Below are positions 35,131 to 44,231 of a DNA stretch of 64,000 nt, piece by piece; position 1 is the first letter of the stretch, and each line of letters begins with the position of its first letter. The DNA is taken from positions 186,001-250,000 of the forward strand of contig CANMJA010000001.1 of assembly GCA_947498055.1 (NCBI GenBank), given 5' to 3'. Made by a program: the position numbers and the translations under genes. Source of the stretch: an uncultured Tenacibaculum sp. (GTDB lineage Bacteria; Bacteroidota; Bacteroidia; Flavobacteriales; Flavobacteriaceae). The notes beneath the pieces were generated by a model. That model was not told the origin of the DNA, ran no database searches, and was given only the letters and a program-made list of their open reading frames with translations.

Positions 35131-36324
35131 TTATTGTACTTCAGAAAGCAATAGGATATCATGTCCTGCTTTTACTGTAATTTTTGTTTCTTGAATTTTA
35201 TTTTTCAAGTAGTTAGAAGTGCCTTGTATAGCACCTCTCCCTACATCTGTAAGTAATTGCTCTGAAGCCGAATTATTTAGAGAAAAGCCATTTTGTGAAG
35301 CGTTGCCTAAACTAGTTAAGATTTCTTTTACGGCATTTTGCTCTAAAGTACCTGGAACAGAAATTCCTTTTTGTCCATCTAAACTGTATGCATTTAGTTC
35401 TACAGGTGTTAGTAACCCTTTGTATTGTATGGAAGTAATGTTAAGAAGTAAACGATTTCCTTCCAATTTAGGAGTTGCAATTAAAATCGTCTGAGCAGGA
35501 ACAACCATCATTGCTACTTGTATTGTTTCTAATAAACGAATAGGCACATTTTCTCCCTTGGTAATTTCCATGGTTTCATGTATACAAGCCTTAATAGTGT
35601 TTCGTTTTATTTTTTGAGTTGTTCCTACGGGAGTTGTAAAGAATTGTCCATCTGTCCGATTGTTATTTCCTAAACTCGACACTACACTTTCTTTATATTG
35701 TTGTACCGATTTTACATGTCTCTTTTTGTTATTCCCATTTTGCATAGCTGTTACGGCAGCACCTTGAGTTGTTGTAGGCAAATATTTTGACGCCATTTGA
35801 TACGATTTTTCCATTAAAGCTAATTGTCGATCTTCCTGACTAACGACATCTTCTTTAGAGTTTAATTGCTCTTTTAAATTCTCAATTTCTTCCTGCAAAG
35901 CTTTGGTTTCCGAATTGTCTTCGGTATAAAAATTATCTAAAGTTTGATGAATGTTTTTATACGCAGAAACCGAAGAACCAATTGCATGGTTAGAGGGCTT
36001 ATGTGTATTAGTATCTGCTGTGTGTTGAAACAAATCGGATAGGCTTGCCATTTCTTGTTTTTTACGAGCCAGTTCTTCCGCTAATTGCTGTTTTTCATAT
36101 GCGGATTCCTTGTCCTCGAGTAATCCTGCATTGGTAGCCTCTGGAATCGATATATTCATTCCTTGATTTCCATTAATAGATGCTTCTTGATTGTCATTAG
36201 GAACAAACAATAGATATAATACGCCTATAAAGAGTAAACCAAGTCCAAAGTAAACCAATAGCTTTTTGTGTTTCTCTTGTAACCGTATAGGTTGTCTTTC
36301 GTTTTTATTTTGATTGTGTTTCAT
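35131..36324 (-). CDS. traM: Conjugative transposon protein TraM
   Basis: A 397-aa inner-membrane protein: an N-terminal basic tail, one transmembrane helix (about 24-42), a long periplasmic linker with coiled coil (ALQEEIENLKEQLNSKED), and a C-terminal beta domain (IKACIHETMEITKGENVPIRLLE...). This layout is VirB10-like, bridging the inner and outer membranes in the transfer channel. It is followed by traN 58 nt later. Confidence 0.9.
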   Translation of the reverse strand: MKHNQNKNERQPIRLQEKHKKLLVYFGLGLLFIGVLYLLFVPNDNQEASINGNQGMNISIPEATNAGLLEDKESAYEKQQLAEELARKKQEMASLSDLFQHTADTNTHKPSNHAIGSSVSAYKNIHQTLDNFYTEDNSETKALQEEIENLKEQLNSKEDVVSQEDRQLALMEKSYQMASKYLPTTTQGAAVTAMQNGNNKKRHVKSVQQYKESVVSSLGNNNRTDGQFFTTPVGTTQKIKRNTIKACIHETMEITKGENVPIRLLETIQVAMMVVPAQTILIATPKLEGNRLLLNITSIQYKGLLTPVELNAYSLDGQKGISVPGTLEQNAVKEILTSLGNASQNGFSLNNSASEQLLTDVGRGAIQGTSNYLKNKIQETKITVKAGHDILLLSEVQ

Positions 36325-36361
36325 ATTTTTTTATTTAAAAATTATAAATACGCTACACCTT

Positions 36362-36511
36362 CTAGATGAAGGTGGTTATAACAACTCCAAGTGTAACTAG
36401 GGTATAGCTTATAAAAAGTACCCATAATAGCACCTTTCGTTGTGGAGCGGTAAGGCTTTTGCATTGCTTTTTTAACCACGCAGTCACTTTTTGTTTATGT
36501 AGTAAAATCAT
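36362..36511 (-). CDS. traL: Short TraL-like membrane protein (49 aa)
   Basis: ATG at 36511 overlaps the traK stop (ATGA). The 49-aa product has a basic amphipathic N-terminus, the LTAPQRKVLLW segment typical of the DUF3989/TraL family, and one transmembrane helix to its end. TraL of CTnDOT-type elements lies between traK and traM and is normally longer. Position, overlap and the LTAPQR motif support the call; the shortness suggests a minimal or C-terminally trimmed version. Confidence 0.65.
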   Translation of the reverse strand: MILLHKQKVTAWLKKQCKSLTAPQRKVLLWVLFISYTLVTLGVVITTFI

Positions 36512-37143
36512 CGTTTTATGGTTTGTAAATCCGTATTGACTAAGACTCTAAAACCTTCGATGGTAAACCCTTGCGGATTGTTATCGGAGCGAACCGAATT
36601 GACCAATTGACAAGAAGTAACCAGACTACGCTCCGTTTTATTACTGGCTCTTATGATCCACTGTTTGGCATGTAATACCATTTCATAGGGATAAATATCA
36701 AAATTGGTTTGAATGCTATCTACAACGATACGCTGATGAATATTTCCTGAAATAATACGGTTGTAATACCCTTGTTCAGAAAGGTCTTTGTAATAATCAA
36801 AAGCACTTTTATCTGCCATAAACAAAGCTCTTTTGATATTGGATTCAATAGCTTTATTATCGGGTGCAAGTGTAAAAAAGAGCTCATGAAACCTTCGAAC
36901 ATGTTCTCTAGCTTCCACGGGTTTATTTAAGGAAGCATCTTGCGATAATGCTACCATTAAAGATTTTCCCTTATCTAATACATAGATTTTTTGACGTTGT
37001 GCTTCTGCAAATTGATACGAACTAAATATGGAATACCCTACAATTAACGTGCATAATACAATGAATAGAATACTCAATAAACGGATTTTTTTAAAGCTAC
37101 TTTCTATGGTAGTTAATGTTTTAAATTCTATATTATTTTTCAT
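36508..37143 (-). CDS. traK: Conjugative transposon protein TraK
   Basis: A 211-aa protein with one N-terminal transmembrane segment (about 22-44) and a periplasmic alpha/beta domain, the VirB8-like arrangement of TraK in Bacteroidetes elements. The start overlaps the traJ end by 11 nt, and its stop overlaps the small TraL start. VirB8-type proteins nucleate assembly of the type IV channel. Confidence 0.9.
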   Translation of the reverse strand: MKNNIEFKTLTTIESSFKKIRLLSILFIVLCTLIVGYSIFSSYQFAEAQRQKIYVLDKGKSLMVALSQDASLNKPVEAREHVRRFHELFFTLAPDNKAIESNIKRALFMADKSAFDYYKDLSEQGYYNRIISGNIHQRIVVDSIQTNFDIYPYEMVLHAKQWIIRASNKTERSLVTSCQLVNSVRSDNNPQGFTIEGFRVLVNTDLQTIKR

Positions 37144-38155
37144 CTTTTTGCCTTCTTTTTAATCTTCCTTTAATATTCCCAGTGGTAGCACCTACTGTTG
37201 CTCCTGTCATGTTTCCTGCTTTTCTAGAAGATTGATTTATATTTCTATTATAATTACCCATTCCGCCTGCTTGAATAACCCAATTGGCAACTGTTGGAAT
37301 GGTGAAATAGCCAATAATTCCGATGAGCATAAAAACAGTATAAATCGTATTAGAACCATCAGGTATGTAGTTGGGATTAGAGAGTGCTTCAATGTCTTTG
37401 GTAAGCATTAATACTTGAATTTTACCGAGCATTGCTCCAAAGAGGTTAGAGATAGGCAACCAGAAGTACACACTGATATAGCGATTCAACCACTGTGTAA
37501 GTGTGGACTGAAAGCCATCCCAAATGGAAAGTGCAAAAGCAATGGGTCCCAAAATGGAGAGTACAATTAAAAAGAAGGTGCGAATGGTATCTATAATAAG
37601 CGTAGCGGCTTGAAAAATGAGTTCCAAAAGGGAACGAAAAGCATCTCTCATACTTTTTTGTAATTGATACATGCCCTTTTCAATATGCATTCCTGCCATG
37701 GTTGCTAAGTCTGAAGGCGACCATCCTAATGCTTCTAGTTTTTTATCAAACTCTTCATTACTTATTAAATAGGCGGTTTCTGGATTCCTTAATAAAGCTT
37801 CTCTTTCTAGCCTATCTTTTTGAGATTGATAAGATTGCATGTCAAAGGTTTGTGATTCTAAAATACTAGCCGTTCCTGAAACTACAGGACTCAGGACATT
37901 GTTAATAGTTCCCAATACAATAGAAGGAAAAAAGAGAATACATAAACCAATAGCAAAAGGACGTAACATTGGATATACATCAATGGGTTCTGCACGAGCT
38001 AAGGATTGCCATACTCTAGCAGAAACATAAAACAGTGCGCCTAAACCCGCAATAGCTTTGGCTATTCCTATCATATTGCTACACAAAGGCATCATTTCAG
38101 TGTATAACCCTCGTAATACTTGGTGTAGGTTGTCGAAATCAGCGATTAAAAACAT
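37133..38155 (-). CDS. traJ: Conjugative transposon protein TraJ
   Basis: A 340-aa polytopic membrane protein with about six or seven hydrophobic stretches (for example AKAIAGLGALFYVSARVW, PFAIGLCILFFPSIVLG, FFLIVLSILGPIAFALSIW and MLIGIIGYFTIPTVANW) and a basic C-terminal tail. This is the VirB6-like component of the transfer apparatus. It lies between the DUF4141/TraI gene and traK. Confidence 0.9.
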   Translation of the reverse strand: MFLIADFDNLHQVLRGLYTEMMPLCSNMIGIAKAIAGLGALFYVSARVWQSLARAEPIDVYPMLRPFAIGLCILFFPSIVLGTINNVLSPVVSGTASILESQTFDMQSYQSQKDRLEREALLRNPETAYLISNEEFDKKLEALGWSPSDLATMAGMHIEKGMYQLQKSMRDAFRSLLELIFQAATLIIDTIRTFFLIVLSILGPIAFALSIWDGFQSTLTQWLNRYISVYFWLPISNLFGAMLGKIQVLMLTKDIEALSNPNYIPDGSNTIYTVFMLIGIIGYFTIPTVANWVIQAGGMGNYNRNINQSSRKAGNMTGATVGATTGNIKGRLKRRQKDEK

Positions 38156-38166
38156 AATTTATAGAT

Positions 38167-38793
38167 TTACCAATTACGTTCGTTCGCTGTTCCATACAAA
38201 GCCAATACTCGTTTTGTATTGCCTTTTTCTTTTGCTCTCAAATAACTAACCCCAATATTTTTTCGAGTGTAGTAATTCACTAAATCCCTATTTGCTTTTA
38301 CTTCTTTGTAAATGCGGTCTATTAAATCCATACGTTCTTTATCATTCATAGATAAAGAAGAAGGATTAATAATTTTTTTGAGTTCTTTGACTAAACCACC
38401 ACTTTCTTCTAGTAATTTAGAATACCCAAAAGCAATTGCTGTGAGTTCCTGTGGCGCATAATTTTCATCGGTAATCATTTTCTGAAAATTGTTTACGTAT
38501 ATATCTGAAACCTCTCCCACCATAAGCACTACTTGTTGTACTTTTCGGGCATCTTTCACTAGATTGTTAACACGCTTTAATTTGTCATAATACTTTTTTC
38601 CTTGCTCATAAATTTTTACGGTTTCCTTAAAATTGTTAATCATATTAGTTGCCGTGGTGGATGTATGCACAATTTGTTGTGCTGTATTGGTAATACCTTG
38701 TGCTAAGTTAGTGGGGTCTGTAACGACCCATTGTGCTTGTGTAGTGCTGTGAAAACCGATCACAAACACCATCATATAAATGAATTTTTTCAT
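38167..38793 (-). CDS. traI: Conjugative transfer protein TraI (DUF4141)
   Basis: A 208-aa protein with a signal peptide (about 1-20, ending TQAQ). The mature part is helical: WVVTDPTNLAQGITN and a following long helix pattern recall VirB5-like pilus-tip proteins, consistent with DUF4141/TraI of CTns. It is located between traG and traJ. The ending ALYGTANERNW is typical of the family. Confidence 0.85.
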   Translation of the reverse strand: MKKFIYMMVFVIGFHSTTQAQWVVTDPTNLAQGITNTAQQIVHTSTTATNMINNFKETVKIYEQGKKYYDKLKRVNNLVKDARKVQQVVLMVGEVSDIYVNNFQKMITDENYAPQELTAIAFGYSKLLEESGGLVKELKKIINPSSLSMNDKERMDLIDRIYKEVKANRDLVNYYTRKNIGVSYLRAKEKGNTKRVLALYGTANERNW

Positions 38794-38844
38794 TGTTTAT
38801 CTTTTAAATTAATTAATCTTTATGTCTTTTTTAAAGCGATTGAA

Positions 38845-41346
38845 TTAAGACCGTTTCCGCTGTTCTGCCAATTGTTTAATGGCAAATTCTATATTTCCTC
38901 CTTGCGCTTTGGCAAGTTCTAAAACCTTCATTTTTTCGGTTTCTTCCGTAGTGTAGGTCAAATATTCTTCAGGACTTACTTCGGTAGCATATACTGCAGA
39001 TTGCGTACCGCCCAAACCAATCCAAACTTCTTTGTATAATCGACTTGGATGATTGTTAAGATTGATCGATAAAATTTGTGCTTTCTCCTTCTCGGTAAGT
39101 CCTAACATTTCTTGAATGCCATCGAACTTGTTCATGTACTTACGCTGGTCTAACAATATTTTACAATCCGAATTATTAATAATGGATTCCTTAACAATAG
39201 GCGATTGAATAATGTCATCTACCTCTTGAGTAACTACAATGGCTTCTCCAAAAAACTTTCGTACTGTTTTGAATAAGTATTTAATGTATTCCGCCATACC
39301 TTCTTTGGCAATAGCCTTCCATGCTTCCTCAATTAGTATGAGTTTACGAATCCCTGTCAATCTTCGCATTTTGTTAATGAAGACTTCCATAATAATAATG
39401 GTGACTATAGGAAATAGAATCTTATGATCTTTAATGGCATCAATTTCAAATACGATAAATCGTTTACTTAACAAGTCTAATTCCTCTGTTGAATTAAGCA
39501 AGTAATCATATTCGCCTCCTTTGTAATAAGGCTCTAATACATTAAGGAAATTTGCTAAATCAAAATCTTTTTCTCGTACTGATTTTTCCTCTAAAATGGT
39601 TTTGTAATCCGATTTTGCAAATTCATAAAACCCATTAAAAGAAACTTCTGTTATACTATCCTTTTGAATCTTTTTAATAAACAAGTTTACTGCATTGGAC
39701 AAGGCGACTTCCTCTGAACGTGAAGCAGGTTCGTCGTCTCGTTTCCACAAGGTCATGATAAGAGTTTTGATACTTTCTCTTTTTTCAATATCAAACACTC
39801 CATCATCTGTATAAAAAGGATTAAAAGCAATTGGATTCTCTTCAGTATAGGTGAAATAAACCCCGTCTTTGCCGCCTGTTTTTTGGCGAACGAGTTCACA
39901 CAAACCTTGATAACTGTTTCCTGTATCTACGAGTAATACATGCGTTCCTTGTTCGTAATATTGTCGGATTAAATGATTCGTAAAAAAAGATTTTCCGCTT
40001 CCTGATGGTCCTAAAATGAACTTGTTTCGGTTAGTGATAATTCCTTTTTTCATCGGTAAATCGGAAATATCCAAATGGATGGGTTTTCCCGTCAACCGAT
40101 CTACCATTTTAATTCCGAAAGGCGATAATGAATTGCGGTAATTGGTTTCCTGTGTAAAGAAGCATAACGCAGGGTCTATGAATGTATAAAAGCTTTCTTC
40201 AGCAGGAAAGTCACCTGCATTACCTACCATTGCTGCCCAATAAAGAGTAGCAGTATCTACTGTATTGTGGTGAGGGCGACACTCCATTAATGCCAATTGA
40301 CTACCTACTTCATTTTTAATTTGTCGTAGTTCATTGCGATCATCACTCCATGCCAATACGTTACAATGGCATCGAACGGAGGTTAATCCATTAGAATGTG
40401 CTTCATTCAAATAATCCTCAATCCATTCTCTATTGATTTGATTACCTCGACTATATTTACCTAGCGACAGCATGTTACGAGCTGACTTTTCAAACTGACG
40501 TAAATTTTCATCACTGTTATCAATAAAGATATACTGGTTGTAAATATGGTTGCAATTCAATAAGAGTCCTACAGGTGAAGCAAAGGACAATTGACAATCA
40601 CTTCTGTCAGTAGATAATCGTTCAAAACGTTTATCGGTACTTACTTCGTTTGGTAAATCTTCAGTATCCGATAAGGTGTGCAAGCACAAAATCTTATCAC
40701 CAACTTTCACCTCATCTACTCCTAAATGAATGTCTTGAAGTGTAAAGTTATCTTTCTCAGAAGAGAGCGATAAGTATTCCTCTAAAAGTCCTTTTTTAGT
40801 ATCAGAACCGATGATGTCTGTGTCTGTTAAACGTTCTAATACAACAAAACCAGAATCATTAATAATCCGTTCAAATTGATCTACAGATTCTATGAACTTG
40901 AGTAAGGTTTCTTGGTCTTGAATTTCCTTTGGAACTAAATGTTTACGAGTAAGCGTAGAAAAACTACTTTGACGACGCATTCGTTCTTTGGTAGTTTTAG
41001 TAATATATACGTAACAGTGATGTGCTAAAAAAGGACGCTCGTTAAAATGCTTTTCAAAGCTTCGAGACAGAAAGCTTAAATCCTCTTTTTGTAGCTCTGG
41101 TTCATAATTCTCTTTTAAATACCAATCTTGCTTATGTACAATACTATAATCAGGTAATACTTTAATAGCCTTGTGCCAAGCAGCGTGAATGGCTTCATAC
41201 TCCTTTGCAGTTATAGTAAAAAGTTCGGGCAGTGTTACTTTAAAAGCGATGGTAATATCTGCATCCTTACTAATAATACAATTGTGTTCTACTGCCCAAA
41301 TAGGAAATTTATTCCTAAATGAACTACGTTTAGCTATCGGTCTCAT
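38845..41346 (-). CDS. traG: Conjugative transposon ATPase TraG (VirB4-like)
   Basis: An 833-aa, full-length VirB4-class ATPase. Walker A GPSGSGKS lies at residues 446-453; a Walker B-type LILIEEAWK and the VVTQEVDDI segment follow in the C-terminal third. The N-terminal half has the CagE/TrbE/VirB-like domain. The enzyme powers assembly and substrate passage of the mating channel from the cytoplasmic face. It overlaps traF by 4 nt (ATGA). Confidence 0.95.
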   Translation of the reverse strand: MRPIAKRSSFRNKFPIWAVEHNCIISKDADITIAFKVTLPELFTITAKEYEAIHAAWHKAIKVLPDYSIVHKQDWYLKENYEPELQKEDLSFLSRSFEKHFNERPFLAHHCYVYITKTTKERMRRQSSFSTLTRKHLVPKEIQDQETLLKFIESVDQFERIINDSGFVVLERLTDTDIIGSDTKKGLLEEYLSLSSEKDNFTLQDIHLGVDEVKVGDKILCLHTLSDTEDLPNEVSTDKRFERLSTDRSDCQLSFASPVGLLLNCNHIYNQYIFIDNSDENLRQFEKSARNMLSLGKYSRGNQINREWIEDYLNEAHSNGLTSVRCHCNVLAWSDDRNELRQIKNEVGSQLALMECRPHHNTVDTATLYWAAMVGNAGDFPAEESFYTFIDPALCFFTQETNYRNSLSPFGIKMVDRLTGKPIHLDISDLPMKKGIITNRNKFILGPSGSGKSFFTNHLIRQYYEQGTHVLLVDTGNSYQGLCELVRQKTGGKDGVYFTYTEENPIAFNPFYTDDGVFDIEKRESIKTLIMTLWKRDDEPASRSEEVALSNAVNLFIKKIQKDSITEVSFNGFYEFAKSDYKTILEEKSVREKDFDLANFLNVLEPYYKGGEYDYLLNSTEELDLLSKRFIVFEIDAIKDHKILFPIVTIIIMEVFINKMRRLTGIRKLILIEEAWKAIAKEGMAEYIKYLFKTVRKFFGEAIVVTQEVDDIIQSPIVKESIINNSDCKILLDQRKYMNKFDGIQEMLGLTEKEKAQILSINLNNHPSRLYKEVWIGLGGTQSAVYATEVSPEEYLTYTTEETEKMKVLELAKAQGGNIEFAIKQLAEQRKRS

Positions 41347-41669
41347 CGGTTTTTATTTTGAAAGTTGATAAGTGATAGCACCGTATAGCGACGACTGATG
41401 AATTTGGGATGCTTTTTACGAGCGGAAACCTTCATTAAACCATGCTCTCCGTATTTATTATTTAAAGCGAAGGTTTTCCATATAAGAATTCCTCCGCTTA
41501 CGAGTCCTAGTATTAAGCACATATATTGATTAATACCAATCATATACAAGATTACTATGGCTATAAAAAGTCCTAATAAGCCACCTGCAAAAATGAAAAG
41601 GTATTGGGCTTTTAAGCCTTTAAACTCCACGGTTCTTCCTATGCCTTTATTGATTTGGAAATCTGCCAT
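41343..41669 (-). CDS. traF: Conjugative transfer protein TraF (DUF4133)
   Basis: A 108-aa protein with two adjacent transmembrane segments (about 26-46 and 50-66) and a conserved N-terminus (FQINKGIGRTVEFKGLKAQY), matching DUF4133/TraF, a VirB3-like inner-membrane component. It sits 3 nt after traE and overlaps traG. Confidence 0.9.
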   Translation of the reverse strand: MADFQINKGIGRTVEFKGLKAQYLFIFAGGLLGLFIAIVILYMIGINQYMCLILGLVSGGILIWKTFALNNKYGEHGLMKVSARKKHPKFISRRYTVLSLINFQNKNR

Positions 41670-41672
41670 GAC

Positions 41673-41978
41673 TTACAGGAAAAACGAACGTAAAATAGTT
41701 GCCGAAACAATTAAGAAAATACATGCTCCAAACCACGATGCTGCGGTTTTAGAAGTGTCGGGATCGCCTGATGAGAATTTGTTATAGACTTTTACGCCTC
41801 CAATTAAACCAACTACTGCACCAATGGCATAAATTAGTTTTGTTGCAGGGTCAAAATAGGAGGTAACCATTTGTGTAGCTTGGTTTATTCCGCCTACACC
41901 ATTTTGAGCGTATGCTCCAATTCCGTATAATAAAAAAGTAGCTAGGCTAAAGATTATTTTATAAATTTTAGTTTTCAT
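41673..41978 (-). CDS. traE: Conjugative transfer protein TraE (DUF4134)
   Basis: A 101-aa protein: a signal-like first hydrophobic segment (to about residue 24), then the GINQATQMVTSYFDPATKLIYAIGAVVGLIGGVKVYNKF core with a GG turn, and a final membrane helix. This is the DUF4134/TraE family, VirB2 (pilin)-like. It is the first gene of the leftward tra operon, so the promoter lies in 41979-42594. Confidence 0.9.
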   Translation of the reverse strand: MKTKIYKIIFSLATFLLYGIGAYAQNGVGGINQATQMVTSYFDPATKLIYAIGAVVGLIGGVKVYNKFSSGDPDTSKTAASWFGACIFLIVSATILRSFFL

Positions 41979-42594
41979 TTTGTGATAATTTTTTAATGAA
42001 TTAAATAGGATGAAATACCTGATTGGATTCAGGAAATAGTAATTGGCAGTAAAAAATTATCCGTATTCAAAATGTTGCTGTATAAAACGCTTTTCTTTCA
42101 TACGTATGTCGTTTTTAAGCTAATTTTTAGCTTGTTTCATACGAATGTATTTTGAGAATACAGCCTTTTTTAAGAAGGGAGTTTTATGTCTTTAATTGGC
42201 TTTAAAGAGAGGGGTTTGGAAGGAGGGTGTGTGCTTGAAATAATATTTAAAAGAGTTTTAGGAATAGTGAAAAATAGCGATTAGGTTTGGTTAAAGATGA
42301 TTGCCCGAAATTGGTTTTCTATAAGTGGGTTTTCAAGTTTATCACGATAAATAAATTTATATATACACCGTTAAAAAAAAGTTTAAAAACTTAAAAGATT
42401 TATTAAATTAGCTATTCGCATAAGGGACATACAGTTACAATATTGACTATACGTCTCTTATATTAAAATAATTTGAAGAATATTTCAATTAACTATTCTC
42501 TTTATGGAATTCCGTAATTATTAATAACAAGATTGTAATATTATTAGGACAGACTTTAGTGGTCTATTTAATAAAATACTAATAAAAAACATAA
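41979..42594. other. Divergent control region between tra operon and helicase operon
   Basis: 616 bases without a gene, between traE (leftward) and the rightward 329-aa gene. Two direct repeats, TTTCATACGTATG (42096-42108) and TTTCATACGAATG (42135-42147), flank the near-palindrome AAGCTAATTTTTAGCTT (42117-42133). The first repeat contains the 10-bp palindrome CATACGTATG. They may bind the regulator of transfer genes. No full consensus promoter was seen. Confidence 0.5.
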
Positions 42595-43584
42595 ATGGCT
42601 ACATTAAACGGAGCAATACGCTCATATGGCGCAACTGTTCGAAGGATAGAACGAGAACAACAAAGAAAAGCTCGTGAATCTGCAAAAAGATTTAAAGAAC
42701 AGCAAAAACTAGAAGAAATTGAGAACGCTCAGCAAGCGGTTACTGATTGGAAAGATTATGTTCATACGATACAATCATTACACAAGAATTGTACTGAACA
42801 GATAGATTGGAAAGAAATTGAAAATACGGAAAAACCAATTGAACCAAATTTAGACTCTGAGAATGCAGCTTTAGCAAAAAATAAATTAGATAATTTTAAA
42901 CCTTCTTTTTTTGATAAACTATTTGGTTCAACTCAAAAAAAAATAGACAGGTTAAATGACTTTTTAGAACAATCTAAAATAAAAGATAAGAAGGTATATG
43001 ATCTAAAGTATAAAGAGTATTTAGATGAATTAAATAATTGGCAAGAACTTCAAGAGATTAATACAGGGATTAAAAAAAATCAAACAGATTTCTATAAAAG
43101 AGCTTTAGAATATTTCAATCCTTTTTCTGATATAGGGGAATTAGGAACTCAAATTAGTTTCAATTTTGAAGAAAATCATATTGATATTGATTTACATGTA
43201 AATAGTTTAGATGTTATACCTGATTATGAATTAAAGCAGACATCAACGGGCAAATTATCGAAGAAAAATATGCCTAAAACAAGGTTCAATGAACTTTATC
43301 AAGATCACATTTGTAGTGCGTCTATGAGAATTGCGAGAGAAGTATTTGCCTACATACCTATTGACTACGCTCGAATTAATGCAGTAGCAAAAATTATAAA
43401 TACAAAAACAGGTCATTTAGAAGATCAACCCATTCTGTCAGTAATATTCATGGCAAAAACAATTGACAATCTGAATTTGGAAACAATAGATCCTTCAGAT
43501 AGTATGCAGAATTTTGTTCATAATATGAATTTTAGTAAAACAAAAGGGTTTTCTGTAATAGAAAAAGCAGAATTAGATCGATAA
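42595..43584 (+). CDS. Coiled-coil protein of unknown function, first gene of RNase H/helicase operon
   Basis: A 329-aa soluble protein. Residues about 10-45 form a highly charged coiled coil (RRIEREQQRKARESAKRFKEQQK). A middle helical region (about 75-170) includes the FFDKLFGSTQKKIDRLNDFLEQ stretch, and the C-terminal half is an alpha/beta domain (about 175-325) with strands such as ISFNFEENHIDIDLHVN and the FAYIPIDYARINAVAKI segment. No catalytic motif is visible and no named domain is recognised. It is 5 nt upstream of the RNase H gene, so the three genes are probably one transcript. Confidence 0.7.
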   Translation: MATLNGAIRSYGATVRRIEREQQRKARESAKRFKEQQKLEEIENAQQAVTDWKDYVHTIQSLHKNCTEQIDWKEIENTEKPIEPNLDSENAALAKNKLDNFKPSFFDKLFGSTQKKIDRLNDFLEQSKIKDKKVYDLKYKEYLDELNNWQELQEINTGIKKNQTDFYKRALEYFNPFSDIGELGTQISFNFEENHIDIDLHVNSLDVIPDYELKQTSTGKLSKKNMPKTRFNELYQDHICSASMRIAREVFAYIPIDYARINAVAKIINTKTGHLEDQPILSVIFMAKTIDNLNLETIDPSDSMQNFVHNMNFSKTKGFSVIEKAELDR

Positions 43585-43589
43585 AGAGA

Positions 43590-44228
43590 ATGGCAAAAAA
43601 AAAGAAAAAATATTACGTTGTTTGGGAAGGTTCTAAAACAGGAGTTTTAGAATCTTGGGATGAATGTAAAAAATCAATTCACGGGTTTAAAGGGGCAAAA
43701 TACAAATCATTTTCCTCTTTTGATTTAGCTAAGAAAGCATTTTCTGAAAATTATGAAGAATATAAAGGAAAGGTTATTTTTGAGAGTGAATTACCTAAAG
43801 AACAACTTAAACTAATTGGAAAGCCGAAATTAAATACAGTTTCTGTTGATGCAGCTTGTAGTGGTAATCCAGGGATTGTAGAATACCAATGTGTTGATAC
43901 AAATACAAAAGAACAGATATTTCACAATGGACCATTATTTGAATCAACAAATAATGTTGGAGAATTTCTTGGATTAGTTCATGCTATTGCATTGATGACA
44001 AAAAACAAAGATGATCGCCCAATATATACAGACAGTAAAACGGCTATTAGTTGGGTAAAAGGAAAAACCTATCGAACGAGTCTTGAGAAAACGGATAAGA
44101 ATGCTAAGTCATTTGAATTAATGAATAGAGCCGTTGAATGGTTAAAAGCAAATGAGTTTACGAACCAAATATTAAAATGGGAAACCAAAGCTTGGGGAGA
44201 AATTCCAGCTGATTTCGGTAGAAAATAA
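43590..44228 (+). CDS. Ribonuclease H1 with N-terminal viroplasmin-type hybrid-binding domain
   Basis: A 212-aa protein. Residues 1-55 form the caulimovirus viroplasmin/RNase H1 N-terminal domain (YYVVWEGSKTGVLESWDECKKSIHGFKGAKYKSF), which binds RNA-DNA hybrids. The rest is an RNase H fold with the full catalytic set Asp87, Glu125, Asp148 and Asp208. It should cut RNA in RNA-DNA hybrids. It lies between an unknown coiled-coil gene and a helicase gene (3-nt gap), an unusual context that hints at R-loop processing in a defence or maintenance operon. Confidence 0.9.
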   Translation: MAKKKKKYYVVWEGSKTGVLESWDECKKSIHGFKGAKYKSFSSFDLAKKAFSENYEEYKGKVIFESELPKEQLKLIGKPKLNTVSVDAACSGNPGIVEYQCVDTNTKEQIFHNGPLFESTNNVGEFLGLVHAIALMTKNKDDRPIYTDSKTAISWVKGKTYRTSLEKTDKNAKSFELMNRAVEWLKANEFTNQILKWETKAWGEIPADFGRK

Positions 44229-44231
44229 TTT

